The notes under the pieces: model-generated | Databases searched by the model: none | The model's input: the letters and a program-made list of their open reading frames with translations, nothing else | Told to the model about the DNA's origin: nothing | Assembly (NCBI RefSeq): GCF_001579045.1 | Contig: NZ_KQ970263.1 | Coordinates: 57,408 to 121,407, forward strand | Origin: Streptococcus mitis | GTDB taxonomy: Bacteria > Bacillota > Bacilli > Lactobacillales > Streptococcaceae | Reading direction: 5' to 3' | DNA: 64,000 nt | In this document: one piece after another, positions 38,249-49,044 of the stretch | Numbering within the stretch: position 1 is the first letter of the stretch | Layout of the letters: the number at the start of each line of letters is the position of its first letter | Made by a program: the position numbers and the translations under genes

Positions 38249-40237
38249 TTACTTCACATGACTTGCCAATTCTTTTTGAGCTTTCTCGTTTGACTCAGTC
38301 TTTTCTTTCAACCATTTTTCACGAGCTTTTTCATACTCTTCTTTGGTGATTGCTTTTTCACCAACTTCAGTGTACTTCAAGTATCCTGCATTTTCACCTT
38401 TAAGGCCGGCTACTGAATATGAAGAGCTAAATGGTAGAACTTTTGAAACATATGAAACGGCTGTTTCTTTAGGAGAAGCCATTACTGGAATTGTCAAAGC
38501 ATTGTCAGTCAACCAAGCTTGTGCTACTGCATATTTTTCATAACGTTTTTGAACGTCTTGGTTTTCGCTGTTTGCGTCATCAAGTAATTTTCCATAGTCA
38601 GCTAAACCAAGTTTGCTTACTACTGATGCATCTGTGTTTTGGTCAATACCAAGGTAAAGGCGAGTGCTTCCTCCCTTAAGGACGAATTGATCCAAGAAAG
38701 TAGAAGGATCTTGATAGTCAGGGTTCCATCCTAGCAAGGTATGGATATCCCAGTCTTGCTCTTTAGCTGTTGGAGCGCTAAATGAAATTGGTAAAGCTTC
38801 TGCTTGAGTCATTTGTTGTAAGTCTACAACAACATTATCTGAACCCAATACTTTTTCAATTGATTGTTTCAATGATTGAACACGGTTTACAACCGCTGTT
38901 GATTCTTGGATAACCAAGGCATCCAAGTGGATTGGGAATTCAACACCCTCAGCTTGTAGGCTTGATTTAGCTTTAGCAAAGACTTCTTTAGCTTTTTCTT
39001 CATTGTAGAGTCCATTTTGAGAATCTGCTAGAGATACGTTTGACCAAGTAGAAGAATTTGTCTTAGCCAAGCTATCTTGTACCAATTCACCAAATGTTTT
39101 CTTACCAACTTGAAGATTATAAGGTGCAAACGTATTACGGATGGCTACTGCAGCTCCATCAGTACCATTTGTTTGAGCTGAGTAAGAATTGCGATCGACA
39201 GCAAAGTTCAAGGCTTGACGGAATTCCTTGTTTAGCAATGCTTTCTGAGTAGATGTCTTTTGAGCATCACTTGTTTTGGCAGTGTGGTTATAGGTTGTAC
39301 GACCATAGTTCAAGCTGACAGTTGCAACACCCGCTCCTGGTTCATTAAAGTAAATGTTATCTTTGAAGTCAGCTGCATATTTTTCATATGTAGAACTTGT
39401 AGGGAAGATACGAGCCTTGCTATATTGACCATCGGCAAAACCTTTGGCAATTACATCTTGATCCTTACCATCCCAGAAAGTGAACTTAACATTCTCAATT
39501 TTTACATTTTCTTTGTCCCAGTAAGCGTCATTTTTAGCCATCTCGATAGATGATTTAGGAGTTACAGCCTTCAAGACAAATGGACCGTTATAAAGAATAG
39601 AGTTAGCATCTGTTGGAGAACCAAAACCTTCCCCTTTTGAAGCTAAGAATTCTTCATTAACTGGCATCAAAACACCACTAGTGGTCTTGTCATTCCAGAA
39701 AGTTTCTGGCTGGTTCAAGGTATACTCTAGTGTTTGGTCATCAAGTGCTTTTACTCCGACGGTTGAAAAATCGCTTGTTTCACCCTTGATATATGCTTCT
39801 AATCCCTTAATAGAAGAGCTAACGATTGAAAGTCCTTTTGATTTTCCATCTACCGCATGTTTCAAACCAGTAACGAAGTCTTTAGCAGTGACAGGAGCAT
39901 ATTCTTCACCCTCTGCTGTCACCCATTTAGCATCCTTACGGATTTTATAGGTATAAGTCAAACCATCTTTTGAAACTGTCCATGATTCAGCAATAGAAGG
40001 AACCAGATTACCATATTTATCGTTAGCCAACAAACCATCTACAGCATTTGTTGTGATGAAAGATGTTGAATCGATATTGCTGACGATATAATCCAAGGTT
40101 TCTGGATCTGTTTGATAAACATATTGGTAATCTTTTGCTAGTTTAGCATTACTTGAACTAGTGTTTGAACACGCAGCTAGAACTCCTGACGCTAATAAGG
40201 TAGCTCCTGCTACAGCAAGCACTTGACTTTTTTTCAT
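38249..40237 (-). CDS. amiA: Oligopeptide-binding lipoprotein AmiA
   Basis: 662 residues. The lipobox LAAC places the lipid-modified cysteine at residue 23, followed by a serine/asparagine linker. The body is an SBP_bac_5 oligopeptide-binding domain (YVYQTDPETLDYIVSNIDST, ADGQYSKARIFP, AVDRNSYSAQ, LGWNPDYQDPSTFL). It delivers peptides to AmiCDEF. GAGGAG lies 7 nt before the ATG. It is first in the operon with a clear promoter at 40275-40303. Confidence 0.97.
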   Translation of the reverse strand: MKKSQVLAVAGATLLASGVLAACSNTSSSNAKLAKDYQYVYQTDPETLDYIVSNIDSTSFITTNAVDGLLANDKYGNLVPSIAESWTVSKDGLTYTYKIRKDAKWVTAEGEEYAPVTAKDFVTGLKHAVDGKSKGLSIVSSSIKGLEAYIKGETSDFSTVGVKALDDQTLEYTLNQPETFWNDKTTSGVLMPVNEEFLASKGEGFGSPTDANSILYNGPFVLKAVTPKSSIEMAKNDAYWDKENVKIENVKFTFWDGKDQDVIAKGFADGQYSKARIFPTSSTYEKYAADFKDNIYFNEPGAGVATVSLNYGRTTYNHTAKTSDAQKTSTQKALLNKEFRQALNFAVDRNSYSAQTNGTDGAAVAIRNTFAPYNLQVGKKTFGELVQDSLAKTNSSTWSNVSLADSQNGLYNEEKAKEVFAKAKSSLQAEGVEFPIHLDALVIQESTAVVNRVQSLKQSIEKVLGSDNVVVDLQQMTQAEALPISFSAPTAKEQDWDIHTLLGWNPDYQDPSTFLDQFVLKGGSTRLYLGIDQNTDASVVSKLGLADYGKLLDDANSENQDVQKRYEKYAVAQAWLTDNALTIPVMASPKETAVSYVSKVLPFSSSYSVAGLKGENAGYLKYTEVGEKAITKEEYEKAREKWLKEKTESNEKAQKELASHVK

Positions 40238-40274
40238 TTCTTCACTCCTCGTAATAAAGTATAGGTCATCATCA

Positions 40275-40303
40275 ATTATATCATAGATTTCAAGAAAAGT
40301 AAA
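40275..40303 (-). promoter_or_regulatory. ami operon promoter
   Basis: Minus strand TTTACT (40298-40303), a 17-bp spacer, TATAAT (40275-40280), ~38 bp before the amiA ATG. Confidence 0.75.
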
Positions 40304-40354
40304 CGAATTTTCAGAATATTTAGGCTTATTGATACAAAAAATCTGAAAAAACTA

Positions 40355-40383
40355 TTGACTGAGAATGATTTTCAAGGTATAAT
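40355..40383 (+). promoter_or_regulatory. tRNA-Cys promoter
   Basis: TTGACT (40355-40360), a 17-bp spacer, TATAAT (40378-40383), 12 bp before the mature tRNA. Confidence 0.9.
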
Positions 40384-40395
40384 AATAAACGTTAA

Positions 40396-40466
40396 GGCGG
40401 TATAGCCAAGTGGTAAGGCACGGCTCTGCAAAAGCTTGATCGTCGGTTCAAATCCGTCTACCGCCT
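40396..40466 (+). tRNA. tRNA-Cys (anticodon GCA)
   Basis: 71-nt cloverleaf. The acceptor stem GGCGGTA pairs with TACCGCC and the discriminator is T. The anticodon loop CTGCAAA has anticodon GCA at 40428-40430. The T-arm contains GGTTCAAATCC and the D-arm GTGGTAAGGC. CCA is not encoded. It has its own promoter and terminator. Confidence 0.97.
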
Positions 40467-40499
40467 TCTATAACTTGATTTATCAGGTTTCATTTAAAC

Positions 40500-40528
40500 A
40501 GAAAGCCCAATTTAAAGGGCTTTTTTCT
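40500..40528 (+). terminator. Terminator of tRNA-Cys
   Basis: AAAGCCC and GGGCTTT around a short AT loop, followed by T residues. Confidence 0.85.
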
Positions 40529-40611
40529 TTTTCTTCTAATGGATACATATAACTTACAAAAATTTTTGGAGCGAATTTGGGACAGACTTCTTTTTAGGAG
40601 ACAATCTTTTG

Positions 40612-40717
40612 ATACTCAATGAAAATCAAAGAGCAAACTAGGAAACTAGCCGCAGGCTGTACTTGCGTACGGCAAGGCGACGTTGACGCGGTTTGAATTT
40701 GATTTTCGAAGAGTATG
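40612..40717 (-). repeat. BOX element (A-C, no B unit)
   Basis: GATACTCAATGAAAATC (box C) on the left and TTCGAAGAGTATG (box A) on the right. It is nearly identical to the element at 31279-31386. Confidence 0.9.
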
Positions 40718-40765
40718 AAATCAACTGAAAAAGCTTCGTCACTCCTGGTGACAAAAGCCTCTAGT

Positions 40766-42097
40766 TTACTCTGTTTCTTCTTCTATTTCAACTTCGGTAA
40801 TTTGGACTTTTACCTTGGTAACACGTCCATTTTTCACCTTATCATTGGTTAGGATAAGCTGTTTGTTTTGGCTTACCAATTCATAGCTAAGTTTCTCAGT
40901 CGTTGGAATGGTCCCAACTCCTGTCAAATAGTAACCAGCGATGGTATCAACGTCATCACTTGCCAGTTCAACATCAAAGTAGTCATTAAAATCATTGAGA
41001 TTCATAGTACCTTGAACGATATAAGTATCTTCTCCAATTTGATGAACTTCGATTTCAGCCTTATCTGTTTCGTCATCGATTTCGCCAACGATTTCCTCTA
41101 AGAGGTCTTCTAGGGTCACCAAACCAGCCATCCCACCGTATTCATCCAGCAAGATTGCCATTTGTCTTTGGGTATTGCGCAATTCTTTTAGCAAGTCATC
41201 CACAAAAATGGTTTCAGGAACAAAAAGTGGATCTTGTAAGATTTTCTTCCAAACAATATTGTCAAAACCGTCCACAAAGCCCGCCTTAAGGAGACTCTTG
41301 GTGTGAATAATCCCAATCACATTGTCCTTATCCCCATCATAGACAGGGATACGAGAATAATTTTGTTTTAAAATACTTTGGATGATGGTTTGACTATCAT
41401 CCTGAATATCGACCATGAAGGCATCCGTCCGAGGAACCATGACTTCTCTGGCCATTAATTCGTCCAGTGAAAAAATCCCTTGTAACATTTCAATTTCGTC
41501 AGCATCTAGTGTTTCTTCACTATTTGTCAGCATATAGGCAATTTCATCACGGGTCATCTTTTCATCCGCATCATCGAATGACATAGGAGTCAAATGGCTC
41601 AAGAAATTGGTCGAAGCAGCTAAAAGCCAAACAAAAGGACTAACTAGTTTCCCCAGCCCAATGATAACTGGCGCTGTACGAATCGCCAAGGCATCCTTTA
41701 GATTAAGAGCGATTCTCTTAGGATACAATTCCCCAAAAACGATGGAAATATAAGTCAAAAATGCTAAAGATAGAAAACTTGCAACGGCATAAGATGTTTC
41801 GCCATTTCCAAGCCAAGATGCAATTTCTCGTCCCAGAGTTTCTGCCAAACTCGCCCCTGATAAGATCGTAATCAGGGTAATCCCTACTTGAATGGTTGAT
41901 AAAAAGTGGTTAGGATTTTCTAGTACCCTCAGCAGACGGATATAGCGTCTATCTCCTTCTTCTGCCTTTTGTTCAACCCGCGCACGGTTAAGTGAAACCA
42001 TGGCCATTTCTGTGGCTGAGAAAAAAGCATTTAACACTGTCAAGATAAACAACAAAACAAATTGTAGCAACAAATTCTGACTACTTGGGTCTTCCAT
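40766..42097 (-). CDS. CNNM/CorC-type hemolysin-family transporter
   Basis: 443 residues from ATG 42095-42097 (AGGAGAAG just upstream); a GTG ten codons earlier has no site. The N-terminal CNNM (DUF21) membrane domain has FILTVLNAFFSATEMAMVSLNRARVE and GITLITILSGASLAE. A CBS pair follows (MVPRTDAFMVDIQDD, FVDDLLKELRNTQRQMAILLDEYGGMAGLVTLEDLLEEIVGEI in pattern), then a CorC_HlyC C-terminal domain. Family members handle Mg and related cation efflux; despite the name, haemolytic activity is unlikely. Confidence 0.9.
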   Translation of the reverse strand: MEDPSSQNLLLQFVLLFILTVLNAFFSATEMAMVSLNRARVEQKAEEGDRRYIRLLRVLENPNHFLSTIQVGITLITILSGASLAETLGREIASWLGNGETSYAVASFLSLAFLTYISIVFGELYPKRIALNLKDALAIRTAPVIIGLGKLVSPFVWLLAASTNFLSHLTPMSFDDADEKMTRDEIAYMLTNSEETLDADEIEMLQGIFSLDELMAREVMVPRTDAFMVDIQDDSQTIIQSILKQNYSRIPVYDGDKDNVIGIIHTKSLLKAGFVDGFDNIVWKKILQDPLFVPETIFVDDLLKELRNTQRQMAILLDEYGGMAGLVTLEDLLEEIVGEIDDETDKAEIEVHQIGEDTYIVQGTMNLNDFNDYFDVELASDDVDTIAGYYLTGVGTIPTTEKLSYELVSQNKQLILTNDKVKNGRVTKVKVQITEVEIEEETE

Positions 42098-42201
42098 AGT
42101 TCTTCTCCTAAAATAGTATCTTGTCACTTATTATATCACAAAAATTAGCTCAGTACATATTATTTTTCTCAGTGTCTATTCTAGTTATACTTAAATTGTC
42201 C

Positions 42202-42240
42202 AAAAAAGAACTCCTATATCCACAAGTGACATAGGAGTTT
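42202..42240 (-). terminator. Terminator of endA
   Basis: Minus strand AAACTCCTAT pairs with ATAGGAGTTC around a ~13-nt loop, followed by six T residues. Confidence 0.88.
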
Positions 42241-42250
42241 ATGTTATCTT

Positions 42251-43293
<1,043 letters not shown>

Positions 43294-43307
<14 letters not shown>

Positions 43308-44577
43308 CACTTGCCTCAATCCGCTGAATCTTAGCACCTAGCTGCGCCAACTTCTCATGGAAACGGTAATAACCTCTATCCAAGTGAACCAATTTACCAA
43401 CAACGGTTTCTCCTTGCGCTACCAAACCTGTCAAAATCAAGGCTGCGCTGGCACGAAGGTCAGTTGAAAGAACTTCTGCTCCCTGCAAAGCTTGTCCACC
43501 AACAATACGAGCTGTATCACGGATAATCTCAGAGTGCAAGCCCATGCGACGCATTTCTTCTAGATGTTGGAAACGATTTTCGAAAACTGTCTCCACCATA
43601 GTTGATTCCCCTTTTGCGACAGTCATCAAGGCTGTAAATTGAGCCTGCATATCTGTTGGAAATCCTGGGTGAGGCAAGGTTTTCACATGAACAGCTTTTA
43701 GATTTTCTAGTTGAGAGCGAACTCGAATTCCTTCAGTCTCCTCTGTCACTTCCACTCCCATTTCAAGCAATTTGGCAATCAAGGGACGGTTATGCTCCCA
43801 GACAGCGTCTTTAATCAAGATATCACCACCAGTCATGGCAGCAGCTACCATAAAGGTTCCTGCTTCGATACGGTCTTGGACTACATTGTGAGTCGTACCA
43901 TGAAGTTTCTCAACACCGGTAATGGTAATGGTCTCTGTACCAGCACCCTTAACCTTAGCTCCCATTTCATTGAGGAGAATGGCTAGGTCCACAATCTCAG
44001 GCTCACGCGCAGCATTCTCAATCACTGTCACCCCATCAGCCAGCGTCGCCGCCATCATCAAGTTCTGCGTAGCACCAACACTTGGGAAGTCCATATAGAT
44101 ATGAGCTCCATGTAAGCGATCAGCCTTGGCTTCGATATAACCAGCTGTCTGGCTAATCTTAACCCCCATAGCTTCTAGACCTTTCAAATGAAGATCAATA
44201 GGACGACTACCAATCGTACAACCACCTGGCATGGATACCTTGGCATGACCTACACGGGCAAGAATTGGTCCCAAGACAACGATAGATGCACGCATCTTGC
44301 TGACATACTTGTAGGGAGCTTCCTCAGTGATATCGCCAGTCGCGTCCACCTCAACAAGATGGTCTTCTTCATTAAAATCCACCTTGGCATTTAAACCACG
44401 AACCACCTGATTCATAGTGAAAACATCTGACAAGATAGGAACATTCTGCAAGACGGTCTTTCCTTCACTGGCTAGAATAGTCGCTGCCAACAAGGGCAAG
44501 ACTGCATTCTTTGCTCCTTCAATCGTAACACTTCCTACCAGACGATTATCGCCACCTTGAACCACAATTTTTTCCAT
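43294..44577 (-). CDS. murA: UDP-N-acetylglucosamine 1-carboxyvinyltransferase
   Basis: 427 residues. EPSP-synthase-like fold with [17 protein letters not shown] at the N-terminus and the active-site loop [23 protein letters not shown], where the cysteine (residue ~117) is the fosfomycin target. It performs the first committed step of peptidoglycan synthesis. Streptococci carry two murA genes; this is the one beside epuA and endA. AAGGAAATAAGT precedes the ATG. Confidence 0.96.
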
Positions 44578-44600
44578 ACTTATTTCCTTTACATTTGATT

Positions 44601-44831
44601 TTATAATAATCCTCTAAGCGCTTCTTGCCACAACTGATAGAGACTTATAAAGAAAGAACTCATGATGTAGCCCATGACAATGCTGAAAAAGGCTACTAAT
44701 AAACGAACTTTTCCTGTATTCTCAGCTGTCACTTTTAAAACCTTTTCCCATCTAACAAGATTCTTTAAAAGGTAAAAACTCACATAAATAAAGAGCATAT
44801 GACTGCTTAGAGTGAATAATAATTGAACCAT
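44601..44831 (-). CDS. DUF1146 family membrane protein
   Basis: 76 residues with two spans ([14 protein letters not shown] and [24 protein letters not shown]) and basic residues between. It fits the short DUF1146/YwzB family that sits upstream of murA in many Firmicutes. No function is known. It lies 23 nt before murA on the same strand and is probably co-transcribed. Confidence 0.82.
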   Translation of the reverse strand: MVQLLFTLSSHMLFIYVSFYLLKNLVRWEKVLKVTAENTGKVRLLVAFFSIVMGYIMSSFFISLYQLWQEALRGLL

Positions 44832-44887
44832 TTGACTATTATACCATCTTCTCTGTTTGTGCGCTAGTTTGGAAACTTACCTTAAAA

Positions 44888-45925
44888 CTAGGGATTGTTT
44901 TTCAAGTAATCAATTGCATCTTGTAGGGTTTTAACAGGCACGATTTTCATATCTGTCTTGATTGTTTTGGCTGCTTCTAGGGCTGTTTGGTAGTTGTTTT
45001 TCGCATCTGGATGCGCTTTTTGTTCTTCTTCGCTAACAGGGTTATCAGGGGCAAAGAAAATCGTAGCACCTGCTCTAGCCGAAGCTACAACTTTTTTATC
45101 AATACCTCCAATGTCCCCCACATTACCATCACGGTCAATGGTTCCTGTACCGGCAACGATACGACCATTACGAAGGCCAGGGTCAGCTATTTGGGTATAG
45201 ATGGCCAGACTAAACATGAGACCAGCACTTGGTCCGCCGATACCAGCTGTTGAAAAGCGAATTGGGACATCACTGGTCACTTCCGTACGGTCAATCAAAC
45301 CGATTCCAATCCCATTTTTGCCATTTTCCAAGGTGATAATCTTACCTTCTGCAGACTTGGTTTGCCCATCCTCTTCATAGGTGACCTTGACGGAATCTCC
45401 TAATTTTTGAGAATTGACGTAATCAATCAAATCTTTGGAACTATCAAAGGTCTGATCATTGACTGCGGTGACCGTATCAGAGATATTGAGAATCCCTTTA
45501 AAGGTCGAATTATCCGTCACAGTCAAAACATAAACCCCAAGGTATTTAAGTTCAATATCCTTACCAGCTGTTTTTAGTCCTTGATACTTGGCCATATTTT
45601 GCGATGTCTGCATGTAGAATTGATTGATCCGCATAAATTCAACATCGGAAGAGCCACCTGTAGTCTCTTGGGCACTGCGAATATCTGTAAAAGGCGTCAA
45701 CCAAGCATAAATCATATGAGCTAAAGTTGCGTGTTGGACACCAACTGTAACGAATTGATAGGCACCAGCTTCCTTATCTTCTGTGTCATTGACTTTAAGG
45801 ACTTGGCGAATATCTTCCGAACCACCTGGAACTTCTATATAGTAGGGCAAGGGCACTACAAAGGCCAAGAAAGTCACAATTAAGGCCGCAATGACATATA
45901 AGGGCCATCTAATCTTTTTTTTCAT
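44888..45925 (-). CDS. sepM: SepM-type PDZ/Lon serine protease
   Basis: 345 residues. An N-terminal anchor ([21 protein letters not shown]), a PDZ domain (about 110-200, [21 protein letters not shown]) and a Lon-type Ser-Lys proteolytic domain with [16 protein letters not shown] (Ser) and [14 protein letters not shown] (Lys). In S. mutans SepM trims the competence-stimulating peptide at the cell surface. The pneumococcal substrate is unsettled. It overlaps coaD by 17 nt. Confidence 0.92.
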   Translation of the reverse strand: MKKKIRWPLYVIAALIVTFLAFVVPLPYYIEVPGGSEDIRQVLKVNDTEDKEAGAYQFVTVGVQHATLAHMIYAWLTPFTDIRSAQETTGGSSDVEFMRINQFYMQTSQNMAKYQGLKTAGKDIELKYLGVYVLTVTDNSTFKGILNISDTVTAVNDQTFDSSKDLIDYVNSQKLGDSVKVTYEEDGQTKSAEGKIITLENGKNGIGIGLIDRTEVTSDVPIRFSTAGIGGPSAGLMFSLAIYTQIADPGLRNGRIVAGTGTIDRDGNVGDIGGIDKKVVASARAGATIFFAPDNPVSEEEQKAHPDAKNNYQTALEAAKTIKTDMKIVPVKTLQDAIDYLKNNP

Positions 45926-46397
45926 TTCTTATTTCCTCCAAAATACTCTCAGGAACATAGCAGGTAATATCCTGACCAAACTTCAAAAGCTCTCTAACGC
46001 CTGATGAACTAATATAGAGATGTTCAGGTCGGCTATGTAAATAAATGGTCTCTATATCAGGAGACAGCTGATGGTTGTAGTAATCAAAACTGGCTTCATA
46101 TTGCAAATCCGCCGCATTTCTCAAGCCTCGCACTAGGCAAGTAGCCCCCAGTCTTTTTGCGACATCGACCACCAATTCATCATGAGAAGACACGACTTTA
46201 ACATTTCCCAAATGTTTCACAGCCTTTTCTAACCCCCGTTTACGATTTTCGATAGGAAGAAATCCTTGCTTGTGGGGATTAAAAAAAATACCGACATAGA
46301 GCTTATCAAAGAGTTTGCTAGCCCGTTCAATCATATCCAGATGCCCATTTGTCATCGGATCAAATGAGCCTGTAAATAAGCCAATCTTATCTGACAT
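45909..46397 (-). CDS. coaD: Phosphopantetheine adenylyltransferase
   Basis: 162 residues of the nucleotidyltransferase fold: [19 protein letters not shown] with the TxGH motif, [14 protein letters not shown], and [16 protein letters not shown] with the ISSTxxR-like motif. It makes dephospho-CoA from 4'-phosphopantetheine and ATP. It overlaps rsmD by 11 nt and sepM by 17 nt, a compact three-gene unit. Confidence 0.96.
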   Translation of the reverse strand: MSDKIGLFTGSFDPMTNGHLDMIERASKLFDKLYVGIFFNPHKQGFLPIENRKRGLEKAVKHLGNVKVVSSHDELVVDVAKRLGATCLVRGLRNAADLQYEASFDYYNHQLSPDIETIYLHSRPEHLYISSSGVRELLKFGQDITCYVPESILEEIRNEKKD

Positions 46398-46926
46398 AAA
46401 CTGTCACCTTACTAATTCCATAAATTTTTTCCTTCCAGATGCCAAGACAGGCAATTTCTTCTGGAAGTTCAACGGCCTTATCCGTCTCACACACGACCAT
46501 GACATCTTCAGAAAAAAGCTCTCTCTCAGCCATTTTCTCAATATCTGCTACGATTTGTTCCTTGGCATAAGGAGGGTCTAAGAAAATGAGGTCAAATTCC
46601 CCAGATAGCTGTTCCAACGCCCTTTCTGCATCCATCTTGAGGAGTTGAAATTTCCCAACTTCCTTAGTCATCTGGATATTTTCAGCTACGATAGTCTGAG
46701 CCTTACGGTCTCTCTCCACTAAAACAGCACTGGACATACCACGCGATACTGCCTCAATAGATAAACCACCACTACCTGCATAAAGGTCCAAGACGCGCCC
46801 CCCTTCAAAGTAGGGACCAATCATGTTAAAAATAGCTCCCCTAACCTTATCTGAAGTAGGTCTTGTCGTCTTGCCCTCTAGTGTCTTGAGGGGACGTCCC
46901 CCATAGATTCCTGATATGATTTTCAT
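46387..46926 (-). CDS. rsmD: 16S rRNA (guanine966-N2)-methyltransferase
   Basis: 179 residues. SAM-binding motif I is [19 protein letters not shown], and the catalytic motif IV is [12 protein letters not shown]. The N-terminal [21 protein letters not shown] is typical. It methylates G966 of 16S rRNA (E. coli numbering). It is first in the rsmD-coaD-sepM unit. Confidence 0.95.
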   Translation of the reverse strand: MKIISGIYGGRPLKTLEGKTTRPTSDKVRGAIFNMIGPYFEGGRVLDLYAGSGGLSIEAVSRGMSSAVLVERDRKAQTIVAENIQMTKEVGKFQLLKMDAERALEQLSGEFDLIFLDPPYAKEQIVADIEKMAERELFSEDVMVVCETDKAVELPEEIACLGIWKEKIYGISKVTVYVR

Positions 46927-47020
46927 ACCGTTTATTATACCAAATTATAGACAAAAAGAGAAAGAAGAGGCTGGCTAGTACTAAATTCGAGGATAAAATT
47001 CAGAAAATCTGTCTATAATA

Positions 47021-47066
47021 AAACGCATAACATCAAGCTTTACTACACCTGATATTATGCGTTTTT
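47021..47066. terminator. Hairpin-family terminator of the bacteriocin ABC operon
   Basis: AAACGCATAACATCA and TGATATTATGCGTTTTT form a 15-bp stem (one A-C mismatch) around ~14 nt. It ends the minus-strand operon 9 nt past its last stop. Confidence 0.87.
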
Positions 47067-47075
47067 AGTGGTTAT

Positions 47076-47564
47076 CTAAACAAAAATTAAAAAGATAAAT
47101 AATAATACGATAGAGGTAATGCAACTCATAAAAATTTGCTTCACATTTACTAATTTCGTATCTTTCCCTTTTTCTATATATAATGGTAAGCGTGTGTTTA
47201 CACTAAAGAAAATCAATACAGGAAATATATAAGCTAATAAATAGTTAAAATAAACACCTGACACTATCGATAGAAATAATAAATACGGTAAAAACACAAG
47301 CGAAAATACAATTGCAAATCTAATCAAATCTATACGAAATTTTAAAATCTTCTTAGGATGATAAAAAAAGTAATAACGACCTTCATGAACCATTAAAATA
47401 CCATAATACACTAGATAGAGGAGGGATAAAACCGTAAAAGAAAAAACACTTACATCTTTAAAATCACCTTGACCTATATACGATATGATAGACAATGCAT
47501 AAAAAGATAACAATTCCAAAGCTAACTTAGTCCTAACAACAGTCAAAAAAAATACTTTCACCAT
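47076..47564 (-). CDS. Membrane protein of the leaderless-bacteriocin ABC locus (third gene)
   Basis: 162 residues with about five spans (LELLSFYALSIISYIGQG, FTVLSLLYLVYYGILMV, FAIVFSLVFLPYLLFLSIV, YLLAYIFPVLIFFSV, CITSIVLLFIFLIFV). No family is recognised; hydropathy and place suggest a second permease subunit or immunity component. Its start overlaps the previous permease gene by 7 nt. Very AT-rich, unlike the housekeeping genes either side, which suggests transfer. Confidence 0.6.
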   Translation of the reverse strand: MVKVFFLTVVRTKLALELLSFYALSIISYIGQGDFKDVSVFSFTVLSLLYLVYYGILMVHEGRYYFFYHPKKILKFRIDLIRFAIVFSLVFLPYLLFLSIVSGVYFNYLLAYIFPVLIFFSVNTRLPLYIEKGKDTKLVNVKQIFMSCITSIVLLFIFLIFV

Positions 47565-48202
47565 ATTTTCACCCGACTAAATACAAGCACTAAACTATTG
47601 ATTAAACACAAAGCGAGTAAGAGTACTAACATTAAACTTACAGAACTAGCTTCAATGATTTGATTTAAATAAAACGGCATCACTTTTCGTACATTCAGAG
47701 CTAAAAACAAAGCAAACCCTATACGAATCGTTAAATTAACAGTCTCCTGATATTTTTTCTTAAAAAAACAACCACCTAAGCTACTTACTAAACTAAAAAT
47801 TTGGAGAAGAACCATATAAAATAGAAAGTATTTTTGTGATCTAAAGACTAAATCTAACGGAAATAGAAGCAACACCGACAATATACACAAAATTATATAT
47901 TTCCTAAAAGTATAGTACTTCAACACTTCTACTCGAGAAAAATTATGGAAAAAGGATTGAAATTTTACAGCCAACTTGGACAATTCTTCTCTCTCTTTAG
48001 TAACTACAAAAATATTAGATAAAACAAGTAATAACGTCAACAATTGCATGCTATTTTCATATGGTAATATCTTAAAAAACAATATTTTTAATGAGAAAAA
48101 TATAATTAAAAGAACCGCTATCAAACTCAAAATATTCCACAATCCATATATCCCGAACTTCTTTCGGAATAATTCTAATTTAAGTAAAAATAGTTTAGTC
48201 AT
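47558..48202 (-). CDS. Permease of the leaderless-bacteriocin ABC locus
   Basis: 214 residues from ATG 48200-48202, which has GGAGGAG just upstream; the longer frame runs back through the ATPase gene and is rejected. About six spans (NILSLIAVLLIIFFSLKILFF, LLTLLLVLSNIFVV, IILCILSVLLLFPLDLVF, SLMLVLLLALCLINSLVLVF). It resembles ABC-2-type permeases. It overlaps the ATPase stop by 8 nt. The role is inferred as export of, or immunity to, the peptide encoded upstream. Confidence 0.68.
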   Translation of the reverse strand: MTKLFLLKLELFRKKFGIYGLWNILSLIAVLLIIFFSLKILFFKILPYENSMQLLTLLLVLSNIFVVTKEREELSKLAVKFQSFFHNFSRVEVLKYYTFRKYIILCILSVLLLFPLDLVFRSQKYFLFYMVLLQIFSLVSSLGGCFFKKKYQETVNLTIRIGFALFLALNVRKVMPFYLNQIIEASSVSLMLVLLLALCLINSLVLVFSRVKIW

Positions 48203-48833
48203 AGAGCTGCTCCTCCAACTCACGAATAGAACCTGTATTGGCAAATGTTTTGGCAACTTCTCCATTCTTTAAGAGAATAAAACTATCACACAAATCGTTT
48301 AAAGTGTCCAAAATGTGAGAAGAAATTAGAATAGTTGTTTTACCTTTGAAAGTCTTCAAGATTGATTTAAGTTGTGTGATATATGTTACATCAATACTAT
48401 TAAATGGTTCATCTAAGATAAGTAGACCAATATCGCGAATAAATAGATTAATCAGAGATAATTTTTTTCTCATTCCTTGAGACAATTCTTCAATCCTAGT
48501 ATCTTCTTTCCCCTTCAAATTCAACTCACTGATCAATTGCTCAGCAGTTTTTATTCCCCCTGTATGATTTATAATTAAAGTTACAAACTCACTAACAGTC
48601 AAAAATGGATAAGGTTCTAAATCAGAAGGGATATATAAAATATTATCTACATCAAAATCCTCAACATCAAAAGTTTGATTTGCTTCATAATATCCTGACA
48701 GCATGTTCATTAAGGTTGTTTTACCAGCTCCATTTTCTCCTAAAAGACCAATAATTTCTCCTTCTGGTAATTTCAAGTTAGTAATCTGCAGTCTAAAATT
48801 AGAATAAGCATGAGCAATCTGGTTAATATACAT
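48195..48833 (-). CDS. ABC transporter ATPase of the leaderless-bacteriocin locus
   Basis: 212 residues from the ATG at 48831-48833, which has AAAGGAAA upstream; the earlier in-frame start lies inside a hairpin. Walker A GENGAGKTT, signature LSQGMRKKL, Walker B LLILDEP and SSH. It lacks the usual long C-terminus, as in small immunity-type ATPases. It is 63 nt downstream of the bacteriocin gene, beyond a stem-loop, and followed by two membrane proteins. Lacticin Q and aureocin A53 loci carry comparable ABC genes for self-protection. Confidence 0.8.
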   Translation of the reverse strand: MYINQIAHAYSNFRLQITNLKLPEGEIIGLLGENGAGKTTLMNMLSGYYEANQTFDVEDFDVDNILYIPSDLEPYPFLTVSEFVTLIINHTGGIKTAEQLISELNLKGKEDTRIEELSQGMRKKLSLINLFIRDIGLLILDEPFNSIDVTYITQLKSILKTFKGKTTILISSHILDTLNDLCDSFILLKNGEVAKTFANTGSIRELEEQLYD

Positions 48834-48864
48834 ATAATGGCATTTCCTTTCAAAAACGAAATAG

Positions 48865-48886
48865 GTGGGATTCAAGTGAATCCCAC
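48865..48886 (-). promoter_or_regulatory. Stem-loop between bacteriocin and transporter genes
   Basis: Minus strand GTGGGATTC-ACTT-GAATCCCAC: a perfect 9-bp stem with a 4-nt loop, followed only by a weak T stretch. It could stabilise the short peptide mRNA 3' end or cut transcription partly before the ABC genes. Confidence 0.65.
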
Positions 48887-48895
48887 ACTATCTTT

Positions 48896-49015
48896 CTACC
48901 ATGAGAAGTGATCTCTAATCATACGGTATGCTAAATCTCCAGCATTTATCAGTTCCCATTTATGAGCCCAAGCCCAACGAACTGCTTGAGAGCCATAACG
49001 TGCAGCAAAACTCAA
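48896..49015 (-). CDS. Leaderless class II bacteriocin, BHT-B/lacticin Q-like
   Basis: 39 residues read from TTG 49013-49015. The core RYGSQAVRWAWAHKW (residues 6-20) aligns without gaps to the KYGTKAVQWAWKNKW core of BHT-B and to the KYGSKAVQWAWANK core of lacticin Q, as recalled. The tail NAGDLAYRMIRDHFSW continues the match to BHT-B. Four tryptophans (14, 16, 20, 39), no cysteine, no leader. Such peptides permeabilise membranes without a receptor. AAAGAG lies 11 nt upstream, and a full-consensus promoter stands directly ahead. The non-ATG start, about 5 residues short of BHT-B, leaves open a weakly translated or decayed gene. Confidence 0.72.
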   Translation of the reverse strand: MSFAARYGSQAVRWAWAHKWELINAGDLAYRMIRDHFSW

Positions 49016-49044
49016 ATTTTTTGTAACTCTTTGATTACATTCTA

